DNA of 64,000 nucleotides from Alicyclobacillus sp. SO9. Its GTDB lineage: Bacteria; Bacillota; Bacilli; Alicyclobacillales; Alicyclobacillaceae. The stretch covers positions 4,526,001 through 4,590,000 of the forward strand of contig NZ_CP066339.1 of the NCBI RefSeq assembly GCF_016406125.1. The letters run 5' to 3'. The position numbers and the translations under genes are program-made. Under the pieces are notes generated by a model. The model searched no databases, was not told the DNA's origin, and saw only the letters and a program-made list of their open reading frames with translations. Position 1 is the first letter of the stretch, and the number at the start of each line of letters is the position of its first letter. Positions 10,152 through 19,875 of this stretch are shown one piece after another.

Positions 10152-11090
10152 CTACTTTGATTCGTAGTTCTCGGACCTATTCAAGAGTTCCAAAAATTTA
10201 TCTTCATCCTCACCCAAGACATACTTTCTTGCACTTAGCAGAACGTCTACAAAGAGTTCATGATTAGCCAAGTCGTCCAAATCATACTTCTTCAGCATGA
10301 TTGTAAATGCTCTCTGCAAAACTTGAACCAGTGGCCGCAGCACTCCTTGACTCATTTTATGTAACAATTGAGGATAATGTAGTTCTCGATCACCTAATCC
10401 CAGAGTCACAGGAAGACCCAAATGCTCTTCGATGTGTTCTAACAGGGCACAGAACCCACCGTCACAATCATGAAACCGTGGCAATGGAATGGCTGGAAAT
10501 CTGCTGTAATATTGAAAATTGATTTCTGTCAGTTGTTTGGCTGCAGGCGTCCCGGCACAAACCACGGAAATATTCCCAAGATTGGTCAGACTCTTGATAG
10601 CCTCCATCGCTTCAATCTGTTTTACGCTTCGAGAAGTTAGAATGTAATCCATTTCATCTAGGATGACCATTTCAACACGTTGCTGCTCGATTAGTTTGAG
10701 TGCTTGTTGTTTAACGTCGCCGATCTTTGAGCCTCCCGGTTGCGGAGCACCCAAGGCTTTCACTATCTGATGGTAAAATTCGTACTTAGTAAAGGGTTCA
10801 GGTAGATCCGTATATACTACCGGACGAATGTCATACTGTGTGCCTTCTTCATCCACATCGACATATCCTATATTCTCTTTCGCCTTGACATATTTACGTA
10901 ACAGAGTTGATTTTCCAACGCCCGATTCACCATAGATAAACAAGTGCCTTGGAGTAATCATGTCACGGTCCGTACCTTGTTCCGGCCGGAGAGAATCTAA
11001 TTCATCCCAAATTTCACGATACCTTGGGTGAGCAATATTAAGGATCTTCACTCGTTGAAGAAGAGCGGCCTTGGCTTCGACGTCATTCAT
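10152..11090 (-). CDS. tnsC: TnsC/TniB-like AAA ATPase of outer Tn7-like element
   Basis: This gene encodes 312 residues of an AAA+ transposition regulator of the TniB/TnsC type. The Walker A is GESGVGKST (near 52) and the Walker B is MVILDEMD (near 140). The sensor-1 region reads SVVCAGTP. The protein is short, closer to TniB than to the 555-residue TnsC of Tn7. It links target selection to TnsAB and normally works with a TniQ protein, but no tniQ follows here. Downstream lies only a convergent gap of 167 bp and then the nuclease gene. The ATG overlaps the tnsB stop (ATGA) after a GGAAG site, so it is the third gene of the tnsABC operon. Confidence 0.9.
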   Translation of the reverse strand: MNDVEAKAALLQRVKILNIAHPRYREIWDELDSLRPEQGTDRDMITPRHLFIYGESGVGKSTLLRKYVKAKENIGYVDVDEEGTQYDIRPVVYTDLPEPFTKYEFYHQIVKALGAPQPGGSKIGDVKQQALKLIEQQRVEMVILDEMDYILTSRSVKQIEAMEAIKSLTNLGNISVVCAGTPAAKQLTEINFQYYSRFPAIPLPRFHDCDGGFCALLEHIEEHLGLPVTLGLGDRELHYPQLLHKMSQGVLRPLVQVLQRAFTIMLKKYDLDDLANHELFVDVLLSARKYVLGEDEDKFLELLNRSENYESK

Positions 11091-13181
11091 GCTTCCTCAA
11101 CTTCCTTTTTCCTTTGCACTGACTTCTTTACGGCATCTGCAAGTTGCTCCAACGACGGTGTATATTCTAATGGTTTACCGGATTGCGGCTGTCCAACCTT
11201 AAGTTCCATATTAGCTCGCTTCGCCATTTGTCGGGCCTTTCTGCCTCGTTTGAGTTTCTGTTGAACTCGTTGTTGCAGTGCCAATTTTGCATTTCTAACT
11301 GACTTTGTACCTGGAATCCTATTTGCCTTTTCGTTTGCTTCCTCTCTTGATTCCTCACAAATCAGCTTCCACAAATATGCATTCATCCCTTTTAACTCGT
11401 CGGCACTAGGTAACACCGCTGGAACCTCTACGTATTCAGCGGAGTCCGACGGTTGAATGTAGATACATGAGATGTCATCGATGTCGTACTTTACTTTGTA
11501 TTTGGTGGAACGTGGACCAATCAGGTGAGACAGCTTGTCCAACTTATACAGTCGGTTATTCAAACGTACCCCGTCACGGGTATATGGTTTCATCACGACC
11601 GGCAGTAGCTCAAGACTATATGTTTCTTTCTCTTCTAAAGTTACAAAATCCGGATATCCAACCTTATTGATTCCATCCACCCACCTTGTGATTGGTCGGT
11701 CAGCGCTGGATGGGAGTCCCCGGTGAGGACTCATTTGGTATTGGTCAACAATATACATTGTCAGAAGTTCACGGATGTCTTCGAGTGTAAATACAGCTTC
11801 CTCATCAGGCTTGTATTCGCCAAGAGTCGATACGCTGCTCTTCCGAGTCCCATTCAGCCTGTGTATCAGTTTTGAATTTAATGTCCCAAATAGTCGCTCA
11901 ATGGCGGCTCCATACTCCGGCGTCTTTCTCGGTCGGTATCGTACATTAGACCTGAGGGTTTCATTGATCATACGTCTCACGGCGATACTGCGAAAATCCT
12001 TGCCGTTATCGAGTAAAAAGACAGTAGGTATTCCGAACACCTCCCATTCGTTAAAGAGGTCGTATTTTTCTTTAACCCTCTTGAAAAAAACTCCTTGTTG
12101 AATAGCCTTTCGCACCACGTTTGCAGATGGTGGTTCAAAAGAAACATACATGCACCATACCATCCGGCTAAATACGTCAATTCCCAACGTAATCCAAGGA
12201 CGTCCTATGACTAACCCTGACTCGTCAATAACATCCATATCCAGTTGCGTATGGTCTATTTCAACAATGTGAAGCGGATATTGTGCTTCTTCGTTAGAGA
12301 ACCCTCGAATGAGATCATCATATTTCTTTGCAGCTTTATTGCCATCACGCATTCGCACTCTGATTTGCTCATCAATGCGATCCAGCAACTTCACGTTTTG
12401 GCTCCTCGATGCCCCGTCGAAAACATCGAAGTGCAACAGATTCATTAAATGCCTCTTTCGTCATGCGCTTGAGATTGAGGTATTCCTGCTCAATAACTTC
12501 CTTGACAATAGGTATGTACTTCTCATCTATTCGGACATCAAGAATCTGAAGAACCTCATCGGGCTTTTTAGGATGGCAGATCACTAACTGCTTGTTATCG
12601 CTGCGGAACAGATAGCCACTACCTGCTCTGCTGATAAGTCCTTCCTCGCCACGTTGTGCTTCACTTTCCGCCTGTCTGTATGCTGCCAACAATCGTTTGA
12701 TAGTCCTGACCGAGGTTCCTTTAGCCCCGTCGCCATCCTCACTAACTATCGAATATCTTCGTGAGATTCTTCGTATTAACTCCTCTTGAGTCAATTCATC
12801 AAGAGTCTGTCCCTCAGAAAGGTAATGACTGTGGTACATCATAAACTCATGCATTGCCCTTATATCATGTCGCTTTACTCGTTCCAAGAGAAGCAAGGGT
12901 CTAATCAGTTTGAGACGACCCGATACCTTGTGACGCTGCGCCTCGGGTAGGGTGTCCAGAAGAGACATGAATTTGGCATTATCCTTTTTGATCTCCCTTA
13001 GCATTGCTTTACCCGCTTTGAACGAGGGGTTGGTAACCAACTCGACAAAGTTAATTTCAATCGATTCGCCGTCTCCTTCTACTCGCTTGATCACAACGTT
13101 TGGTGGGGCAATGGCAAGAATCACGTACTTTCGGCCAAAATAGATAAGTTCCGAGTTCAGTTTAAGTTCATTAAAGGTCAT
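11087..13181 (-). pseudogene. tnsB: TnsB-like DDE transposase of outer element, split by a frameshift
   Basis: Two overlapping frames together encode a normal TnsB of about 700 residues. The 5' part (13,181-12,372) holds the N-terminal DNA-binding helices. The 3' part (to 11,087) holds the integrase core with catalytic Asp in IDHTQLD, Asp in LLDNGKDF and Glu in AAIERLFGTL. The frames differ by one base. The best join is the run TTTT at 12,396-12,399 (AAAA in the coding sense). Removing one A reads EEPNVKLLDRIDEQ straight through, which looks like a TnsB linker. This implies a one-base insertion, or a sequencing error. The first ATG overlaps the tnsA stop and follows GGAGG. Without a repair the outer element lacks its strand-transfer enzyme. 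Confidence 0.82.
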
Positions 13182-13924
13182 ATTTCCTCCCTCAGTCCTA
13201 TTGGTAAGAATGTCCCGCCAAACTCACAAGAAACTTTCACAGTTGAGTGTTCGGTGATGGGTTTCTTTATATTGACCCACAAGGCTCCCGTGGCGATGAG
13301 GTGGTAAATAACAGGCAACACAAGTAAAGGGTCATACTGTGGTATCAAACTCCGAGAGAGTTCAACGATGGAGGTTTGTTCGATAAACTGAAGTTTTGCC
13401 ATGAGCTGCGGGACACAGTTTGCATACCATTTGCGGCTCTTTGTGAATCCAGTCAGGAGTTCAATATTCCTTAAAATGAGTTTCGGCAGCGCCCTTGGGA
13501 AAATAACCTTATAGTCCCAACCACGGGATGTTGCGTAGTCTGCACAAACCTTGTCTATCAGTCTTTGCTTCTCGTTTGAGTCATGGGGAAAGGCTTTGGA
13601 TTGATAAAGCTGAGGAATAGAGCCTTCACGAAAGACGAGGACATCGGGTACATGAACCCAGCTTTTAAGGTTTCCGAGGTCATCTCTGTAAGGTACGTGA
13701 ATTCGTAGCGGTTGAACGTAGTATCGAATAGTATGATGATCCAGCTCGAGTAGGGAATACAGTGCCCATTCGACAAGTGACTCATACTCCGCAACGGCAT
13801 CCATTTTGTGACTGTGAAAGGCCCCTATGACATGAGGACGCTGTTTACTATCCCTGTTATCAACCTTCCTCTTCGGTGCAAATTCAATATCTTCTTGGTC
13901 CCACGCCTTGTTTGCCCAATTCAT
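13178..13924 (-). CDS. tnsA: TnsA-like endonuclease of outer Tn7-like element
   Basis: This gene encodes 248 residues. The N-terminal half carries the restriction-like fold of TnsA: Glu in YESLVEW (near 49), Asp in HVPDVLVF (near 94) and Lys in YQSK (near 108). The C-terminal half has the winged-helix-like part that contacts TnsC in Tn7. TnsA cuts the 5' ends of the transposon so that it leaves by cut and paste. It is the first gene of the operon, with AAGGAGGGG before the ATG, and its stop overlaps the tnsB ATG. It reads inward from the outer right end, as in Tn7. Confidence 0.88.
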   Translation of the reverse strand: MNWANKAWDQEDIEFAPKRKVDNRDSKQRPHVIGAFHSHKMDAVAEYESLVEWALYSLLELDHHTIRYYVQPLRIHVPYRDDLGNLKSWVHVPDVLVFREGSIPQLYQSKAFPHDSNEKQRLIDKVCADYATSRGWDYKVIFPRALPKLILRNIELLTGFTKSRKWYANCVPQLMAKLQFIEQTSIVELSRSLIPQYDPLLVLPVIYHLIATGALWVNIKKPITEHSTVKVSCEFGGTFLPIGLREEI

Positions 13925-13986
13925 CCAACCCCTCCTTAGTATTAGAACTTGGTTTCAATAGAAGATATTTATAAGCTGTTTATCAT

Positions 13987-14014
13987 TCTATATCGCATTT
14001 ATCTATTATGTCAA
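13987..14014 (-). promoter_or_regulatory. Promoter of outer tnsABC operon
   Basis: On the minus strand a perfect TTGACA (14,014-14,009) is followed after 16 bases by TATAGA (13,992-13,987), about 65 bp before the tnsA start. The surrounding DNA is AT-rich. It is called by sequence match only. Confidence 0.6.
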
Positions 14015-14630
14015 CTTAATACATGTTTACCATTTTGTCCTATTTTGGATAACATACGTTATATCGATAAGTATGCTATGCCTAACCAAGAGAAGCCGCC
14101 ATGCAATTTTATTGTTTGAATCACAAAGTCACGTGAATTTCATCATCGAACGCCGACCCACTTCGAGCTCTCCCTCGGGTACGTACAAGTTTTCATTTCT
14201 TCACGAGCACCGGAACAGCTATCAATTTTCCTTTTTACAGGCGAATGAGTTGAGAATTATTATTTGCGACGGTTGACCCAATCTTGAGCCACACACTTTC
14301 TCTGGCAGTGACTTAATCTAGAAGTCAGCCTGCTCAATTCGTTAAGGAGATTGAAAACCTTGAACAAAACGGCTGCGGTGGTTGCGTTGACTGTCTGTCC
14401 ACTTAAATTGGGTCTTTACGTCCTCCTTCTTGCCGAGCCGTTTTTGACTTATGACTCTCATTACAGCGCTATCCGTTTCAAGAGCGAGAGAGCACCATTC
14501 GAAACTTTATATTGGAGCCGACCGAGTTATGCCATTTGTTACAACACAGATTGCTTAACCACGCTTGTATGAATTGCAACATTCCGGTGAATTATTACAT
14601 AATGCAATTTGTATTAAAGGGTATACAAAA
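14015..14630. other. Non-coding right-end region of outer element
   Basis: No credible gene lies between the tnsA promoter and the end repeats. The short open frames here lack ribosome sites and resemble no family. It is probably the internal side of the outer right end. Confidence 0.5.
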
Positions 14631-14694
14631 GTCCCGCCATGGCAATCATTGTGCCATGGCGGGACAGAGCAAACGGTGTCATCTAAAGTTATAC
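14613..14694 (+). repeat. Outer right-end TnsB-type sites 1 and 2
   Basis: ATTAAAGGGTATAC (14,613-14,626) and TAAAGTTATAC (14,684-14,694) match, imperfectly, the repeat found three times at 33,103-33,240. They share its orientation. The 69-bp spacing is similar to that of the distal three. I read them as the inner part of the outer element's TnsB-binding array, cut off by the inner transposon. Confidence 0.5.
14631..14665 (-). terminator. Strong hairpin terminator facing left, between outer right end and tnsA
   Basis: The stem GTCCCGCCATGGCA (14,631-14,644) pairs perfectly with 14,652-14,665 across a 7-base loop. On the minus strand the stem is followed by TTTTG, so it stops transcription entering the element from the right. 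This would insulate tnsABC from flanking promoters. Confidence 0.7.
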
Positions 14695-14746
14695 GTCAGT
14701 GTCAGTATTAAATACTTCTTGTGCCACTTGCAGTTATAACCCACAA

Positions 14747-14751
14747 CAAAC
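14747..14751. repeat. Target-site duplication, left copy (CAAAC)
   Basis: CAAAC directly precedes the TGT that starts the inner transposon. The same five bases directly follow the terminal ACA on the right (33,086-33,090). Five-base duplications are typical of Tn7-like insertion. Confidence 0.9.
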
Positions 14752-14911
14752 TGTAGCATTACAATCAAGTTGTTACTTATAATTCCTTGTAGGTCTTAGG
14801 ATTTTGAGGATCGGTTCATTTCAAATTTACAATTCAGGTTGTTACCTTCAGCAGTTTCCGAGAATCAAGATCCTAAATCAGATGATTATTTATTACAATC
14901 AAGTTGTTACC
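14752..14911 (+). repeat. Left end of inner transposon with three spaced TnsB sites
   Basis: Three copies of TTACAATCAAGTTGTTACC or a close variant lie at 14,759-14,777, 14,827-14,846 and 14,893-14,911, about 67 bp apart. Wide spacing at the left and tight packing at the right is the Tn7 pattern. The innermost copy overlaps the 3' end of the OLD/TOPRIM gene and supplies its stop codon. Confidence 0.9.
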
Positions 14912-16830
14912 TTTTCTAACTGGGTATTAGACATATTAGTGTCTGTTCTCTCTTCGAGTAAATTTGCGCGCTTGATAAATGTAATTAATTCCTCAATTTT
15001 GTCACTCAAATCATGAGCCACGTAAGATTCCTCAGTCCAATGATCAGAAACAAGCTTGGCGGTTTTTGTTTTTTTACTTGCAAGATCGGAGGCAATTTTT
15101 TTATGGCCTGTCGTATCTAGGCAAGTACCATCCGCAAATGTGTATTGTGCTGCGCAGATCTCATCAAACGAATCAAACTGTCCAAATAAAAAATCGAAGT
15201 CGGAGATTAAGGATAAGTCCTTTCTCTCACCATTAATTTCCAAATAGTGTCGTGACATTTCTTCTCCGAACATAACTTTATAAAGAATATCACCTGGAAT
15301 ATAGTTCTCAATTTCGCGTCCTTGTGTAATCCAAAGTTTTACATAGTCAGATAACTGAGCTCCAGTCTCGGTTGCGCTTTGATTTAAATGGGTTTGTAGT
15401 CTTTGAACCCTTTGCTTTAGCGACTCGTGTTCTGAATCTAGATCAGAATCACATACAACTACAGCATATCGACTTGTTTTTAGAATATCTATGTACTCTT
15501 CCTCACCAAGAAAATCGTATGAAGATAGGTTGGAACCACCATACATCATAAACGTGTAGTGTTTTCCTTCAATCAGCTCAGAAGACCGACACGTTATCCA
15601 TCTTTTAATGTACGTCCGATCACTTGGCCCTTCAACCCAAATTACGACGTTGCTCTGAAGCAGTTGTGATGGTCTGATCCCTAGTTCATCGAGCAGTCGG
15701 AACTTCTGCACGACCTCGTGGCAAGGCGATATAGTTGTGTACTTATCCTCCTTTCGTGAAACCCGATATACACTCCATCCGTCGTTGACCTGGTCCACAA
15801 GGACCGACGAATGTGTACTTATGAACATACAGTGGTTGGGGAAATTCTGCTCTATTACCCGAACTAATTGAATGACTGCCTCTGGATGTAGGTTACTCTC
15901 CGGTTCTTCTATAAACACATTTAACGATTTGTCTCTGTTAAGGAAGAGGTACGCTAATAACATAATCATTTGTGCAACACCTGTACCGAGATGTGACAAG
16001 TCAGCCGATATTCTTTTTCCTCCCCTTGTTATGTAAAAGCGCAACTCCGAGTCTTTTGGATCAAGCTGGAACATCGGTTCATCTAAGATGCTTTTGAGCC
16101 AGCGTTCTAGCATTTCCTTAAAGTCAGCCCACTCGTCATCTTGGTGATTTCTAATTTCTATTATTTGACGAACGATATCGCTACCGTCAAAATCACTCTC
16201 ACCTGCATCCCATGACGATCTTGCGAAGTGCCGCACGGGGTCTACGAACACTAGACTGTGCAGAAATGCTAACCAATAATCGTAGGTATCATTCGGGTAT
16301 TGCATTCCCTCTTTGGGGTTTTCATACTCCATGGTATCTGGATTTAGTAATTTAGGCGTGCCCCCATCGGTTGCTTTAAACTCTTCAAGCAATGGTATGT
16401 TGCCATATAGTACAGAGAGGCATGACAGCTTACTTGAACAGTTATGGCGGGCTTGAAGAACTATTGGTACTACCGATCTATGAAGGGTCGGTTCTCTACC
16501 TGACCATACATGGGGTAATTCATCTAGTGCAATTTTGGAAACGATTTCGCATCCATCAAACTTCCATGTGTTCTGGATGCTAAACGCCTCTGGGATGGAG
16601 TTCAAACTACCATAGTTATCGAAGGGGCTGCTTATCTGATGCTGATCCACTTTATCTTTGAAATGTCTAAAAGTTATCTCCCGCAAATGGTATAAATACT
16701 TAAAAAGGTTAGATTTTCCAGTATTGTTCGGTCCTATGATTAAATTGATCCGTTTCAAGTCACGCAAATGAACCCCTTCTGTATCGGAGAACGAACGCCA
16801 ACCGTTTAGCTCAAGTTCCTTTATACGCAT
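14899..16830 (-). CDS. OLD-family ATPase-TOPRIM nuclease
   Basis: This gene encodes about 643 residues. The N-terminus is an ABC/SMC-like ATPase with Walker A GPNNTGKS (near 34), a signature-like region LSHLGTGVAQ, Walker B FIEEPESNLHP (near 310) and the His switch FISTHSS. The C-terminus is a TOPRIM nuclease: Glu in VEGPSD (near 405), Asp pair in VVCDSDLDSE (near 460) and Glu in GREIENYI. OLD proteins, including GajA of Gabija, are DNA nucleases in phage defence. Its ATG overlaps the HerA stop by one base. The last codons, KVTT and TGA, are part of the transposon's left-end TnsB site. The partner is HerA rather than the UvrD-like helicase of Gabija. Confidence 0.9.
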   Translation of the reverse strand: MRIKELELNGWRSFSDTEGVHLRDLKRINLIIGPNNTGKSNLFKYLYHLREITFRHFKDKVDQHQISSPFDNYGSLNSIPEAFSIQNTWKFDGCEIVSKIALDELPHVWSGREPTLHRSVVPIVLQARHNCSSKLSCLSVLYGNIPLLEEFKATDGGTPKLLNPDTMEYENPKEGMQYPNDTYDYWLAFLHSLVFVDPVRHFARSSWDAGESDFDGSDIVRQIIEIRNHQDDEWADFKEMLERWLKSILDEPMFQLDPKDSELRFYITRGGKRISADLSHLGTGVAQMIMLLAYLFLNRDKSLNVFIEEPESNLHPEAVIQLVRVIEQNFPNHCMFISTHSSVLVDQVNDGWSVYRVSRKEDKYTTISPCHEVVQKFRLLDELGIRPSQLLQSNVVIWVEGPSDRTYIKRWITCRSSELIEGKHYTFMMYGGSNLSSYDFLGEEEYIDILKTSRYAVVVCDSDLDSEHESLKQRVQRLQTHLNQSATETGAQLSDYVKLWITQGREIENYIPGDILYKVMFGEEMSRHYLEINGERKDLSLISDFDFLFGQFDSFDEICAAQYTFADGTCLDTTGHKKIASDLASKKTKTAKLVSDHWTEESYVAHDLSDKIEELITFIKRANLLEERTDTNMSNTQLEKVTT

Positions 16831-18467
16831 CAATCATCATCCCTTTGAACATTCGACTTGTTGCGAGTAGTCCAAGATCTTATGAGGCGTTCAATGGAGT
16901 ATCCGTTCGGCGGGCCGTCGTTCCAGGATTTGTGAAATCTAACATCATTGCTCCTTGGACGAGGGGCAGGCTCATCAAAGCGGATTTTTCCTGGTAGAAC
17001 GACTGCATCTCCCGTAACTAAAGCCTCCCCATCCCTGAGACTCGATAGCGAATCTGCTTGCTCACCGAGCATATCAGGAAGTAATCTCCTGATTTTGTTT
17101 TGATCTAAGTCATTAGTCAAACGTAAGGTGATAAATGTCCCGCACTGGGACAAAACTGTCGATGATACATTGGACGGACGTTGTGAAACTACCATAAGAC
17201 TTAGTCCATACTTACGACCCTCTTTAGCAACCTTCTCAACCCGTTCCAGACATAAAGAATATACTGATGACGAGTCATCAGGAATGTATGTATGGGCCTC
17301 TTCTAACACCAGTGCTATCGGTAATGATTCAGGATCCAAGTCCCAGTATCTGTAGTCAAAACATAATCGGGTTAAGACTCCAACACAGATAGTGCGGATT
17401 TCAGCAGGCAGACCACTAAGGTCGAGCACAGATACGTATGTGTTGTCATCTGCGTTGAGCCCTAGGAGCGAGCGAAAATAATCTGTAAGACTCAGTTGCG
17501 AACTACTGTCCCGTTTTAAGAACCTGAACCTATTGTCTTCATTAAGAGCCTGTAACTTAAGCAGTATTTTATTATACGGATCTTGCTTTGATTCAGACTT
17601 CTCACTATCTTTCTTAGCTTTGATCCTCCCGATTAATGAGTCCATGTCAAAGTACACAGGGCTATCTACCGAGATGCTTTGTTGAATGGTTTCATCCGTA
17701 ACGTTATCCTTCTTTAGTGCTTCGATAAATTCCTTAATATACATCTTCTGCGTACCACCGGCTTCGGGATAATATATACCAATGAACTCTTCAAAGTCTA
17801 AAAACCAGTAGGGGAGTGAAAACTTTTCCCAGGGAACTACATTTGTCTTGTCCTCCCACTCTCCAGAAAAAGCGCTTGAGTACTCATTATGAATGTCAAA
17901 GAAAATCAGTCTTGGTTGAGGATAATCTCGTAATATTGACTGCGCAATTCGAGCTACCGTGCTACTTTTCCCACTGCCAGTAGTCCCCATAATGGCAACA
18001 TGTCGCCCAAGTAGTCTATCAAGTTCAAGAAAAGCGTCGCCCGCCCCGCTCATTGAGCGTCTACCGACCTTAAAGTACCTTGCATCCGCATTTGATTCCT
18101 CATGTATCCCTAACAACCTGTTGACTTGATCACCATTTAGAAAGTACACGTCGCAAGTGATGGGGGGATACTTACTGACACCTCGCGTAAACTTCTCTTG
18201 TTCATTGACACTGCCAACTATTGCAAGTTCCACAATTCTGTTCTCACGGTGTCCGCCATCACGTGTCTCCACTTCTTCGATGAACACTCTTGTCACGGTG
18301 CAAATTGTGTCTCCATGAAAACTACCACAATTGACGAAAGCCCCGATTTCTGCGTGTAGCGCTGAATCATGACTCCCTACTGACAACCGTTCAGCCTTAA
18401 CGACAATTTTCCCTCCGTCAACGCTACTAACCATTCCAAACTTCAGTTCGTTACGTCGCAAATCCAT
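16830..18467 (-). CDS. HerA/FtsK-type ATPase, DNA translocase
   Basis: This gene encodes 545 residues of the HerA (DUF87) family. An N-terminal beta-barrel-like HAS domain spans roughly 1-130. Walker A is GTTGSGKSST (near 165) and Walker B is LVLEEAHTYI (near 392). The segment KEGRKYGLSLMVVSQRPS that follows is highly typical of HerA, with the arginine finger region in RLTNDLDQ. HerA forms hexameric rings that pump DNA, usually with a nuclease partner such as NurA, DUF4297 or SIR2 proteins. Here the partner is the adjoining OLD/TOPRIM protein. A clear AAAGGAGCC ribosome site precedes the ATG. It is probably one two-gene defence operon. Confidence 0.92.
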   Translation of the reverse strand: MDLRRNELKFGMVSSVDGGKIVVKAERLSVGSHDSALHAEIGAFVNCGSFHGDTICTVTRVFIEEVETRDGGHRENRIVELAIVGSVNEQEKFTRGVSKYPPITCDVYFLNGDQVNRLLGIHEESNADARYFKVGRRSMSGAGDAFLELDRLLGRHVAIMGTTGSGKSSTVARIAQSILRDYPQPRLIFFDIHNEYSSAFSGEWEDKTNVVPWEKFSLPYWFLDFEEFIGIYYPEAGGTQKMYIKEFIEALKKDNVTDETIQQSISVDSPVYFDMDSLIGRIKAKKDSEKSESKQDPYNKILLKLQALNEDNRFRFLKRDSSSQLSLTDYFRSLLGLNADDNTYVSVLDLSGLPAEIRTICVGVLTRLCFDYRYWDLDPESLPIALVLEEAHTYIPDDSSSVYSLCLERVEKVAKEGRKYGLSLMVVSQRPSNVSSTVLSQCGTFITLRLTNDLDQNKIRRLLPDMLGEQADSLSSLRDGEALVTGDAVVLPGKIRFDEPAPRPRSNDVRFHKSWNDGPPNGYSIERLIRSWTTRNKSNVQRDDD

Positions 18468-18488
18468 ATCTTGGCTCCTTTCCTGAAA

Positions 18489-18695
18489 CTACTTGAACCA
18501 ATTAAGTTCCCCAAGATTTTCCGTTATGTGCTCAATGTAGTAGCAATCTTCAGAGGAGACTGAGTGAAGGTAATCCACGCAACGCAATATATACCTTGTT
18601 CTGAATTTCCCAAATTTTACATTCCATTTTTTGTATTCGACACTACAAAACAAAGTCCTGCACGAATCGACTTTACACTTGATAGCCTTAAGCAT
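18489..18695 (-). CDS. Short open frame upstream of HerA gene, doubtful
   Basis: This open frame has 68 codons, is Cys- and Lys-rich, and ends 22 bp before the HerA start on the same strand. No good Shine-Dalgarno site precedes the ATG and I know no family. It could be a small third component of the operon or only its leader. Confidence 0.25.
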   Translation of the reverse strand: MLKAIKCKVDSCRTLFCSVEYKKWNVKFGKFRTRYILRCVDYLHSVSSEDCYYIEHITENLGELNWFK

Positions 18696-19273
18696 TAATA
18701 AACAGGGCTTTCGAGGTCATGTACGACTTCGAAAGCCTTGGTATTACTAGACGTAGTTCGCACTTGGTGTGACACGGCCGCCCCGGAACACAAAACCCAC
18801 CTAAGTTAGCGTCTCCGAATACACCGGCGATAGCACTTTCGGATTTCGCCCAAAACACATGCCGAAATACCAAATCCGTTTTCTCGTCCACATCGCAACT
18901 CATTTTGGATTTCACCTAAACGGTTTGAGATATAATGAGATTGCAGTCGCTGCCTTTGAACTCCTCGGTCGAAATCCCCGCAAAACCATACGGGACAAGA
19001 GGACTGGTTAATTAGTTTGCCTGAACGTATTATCGGTGTGTGAAGTTACCTGGACAGACAGTTAATCCCCAAGAGAAAGGTCGACCAACCCCTTGGGTGG
19101 AAGCGGTTGTATTCCGCAGTTTCATTTTGCAGAAAAACGCGGCGTCCAGTTATCCATAATGACTGCATGCTTATTCACTTTTCGGTGATATCCTTATTGA
19201 AGAAACGGGCAGCAATGTGCAAGATCCATTCATTGGGGAAAATCAGAATAGTCGTTGGAACTGTGGTACCACG
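18696..19273. other. Gap between HerA operon and GNAT gene
   Basis: This divergent intergenic region contains a hairpin (stem GGCTTTCGA at 18,706-18,714 with 18,729-18,737). No recognisable coding sequence is present. It should hold the promoters of both flanking operons, but I see no convincing -35/-10 pair. Confidence 0.4.
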
Positions 19274-19286
19274 GGGAGGTGTTTGA

Positions 19287-19763
19287 TTGGACTACATGTC
19301 TTTCATAAATCTGGATCTGGAATCTGACTGGTACCAGAGTATGTGCGCATTGCACAGCACGATCTTTAGACCTCAAGGCACCGACGCCATTGAAGAAGAA
19401 CTGTCCTCAAAGCCTAACTTCCTTATCCTTGTTGCCCTAGCTAATCAACAAGTTGTTGGATATAAAATCGGTTATCAAGAACGTCGAACTCGGTTTTACA
19501 GTTGGCTGGGCGGTGTGCATCCAGAATATCGAGGGCAAGGGATAGCGTCAGAACTTATGCTGAGACAACATGAGTGGTGCAGGAGTCAAGGATATACGGT
19601 AGTACGGACTCAGACCAAGAACAAGTGGAGAAGCATGCTGATTTTGAATTTGAGACATGGCTTTGATGTTGTTGGCACTTATACAGATAAACATGGAGAA
19701 CCGAAAATCATTTTGGAGAAACGCATCGAATCATCCGCTCTTCATCCAGACAACGGTCGGTAA
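19287..19763 (+). CDS. GNAT-family N-acetyltransferase
   Basis: This gene encodes 158 residues. The acetyl-CoA binding core is visible as GGVHPEYRGQGIASELM (near 72-88), which contains the R/Q-x-x-G-x-G/A loop of GNAT enzymes. The fold continues with the conserved NLRHGFDVVGTY segment near the end. It starts at TTG, supported by GGGAGG seven bases upstream (19,274-19,279). The substrate cannot be read from sequence. In the inner transposon it may be a passenger, or it may modify a protein or toxin in the neighbouring systems. Confidence 0.82.
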   Translation: MDYMSFINLDLESDWYQSMCALHSTIFRPQGTDAIEEELSSKPNFLILVALANQQVVGYKIGYQERRTRFYSWLGGVHPEYRGQGIASELMLRQHEWCRSQGYTVVRTQTKNKWRSMLILNLRHGFDVVGTYTDKHGEPKIILEKRIESSALHPDNGR

Positions 19764-19875
19764 CGATATACATAATAATTCATTGATCTGTAATGTGCGT
19801 TGTTCAGGTAAGGGGCAGGTTTGTTGAGGAGCATGACGAAGCTAATTGCAGTGAGTCTGTCAGGAAAGAGGTGTT

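Noticed and set aside
12372-12445. Programmed frameshift in tnsB
   Set aside because: A +1 shift is needed and only an A4 run is present; no recoding signal was seen. A one-base insertion explains it better.
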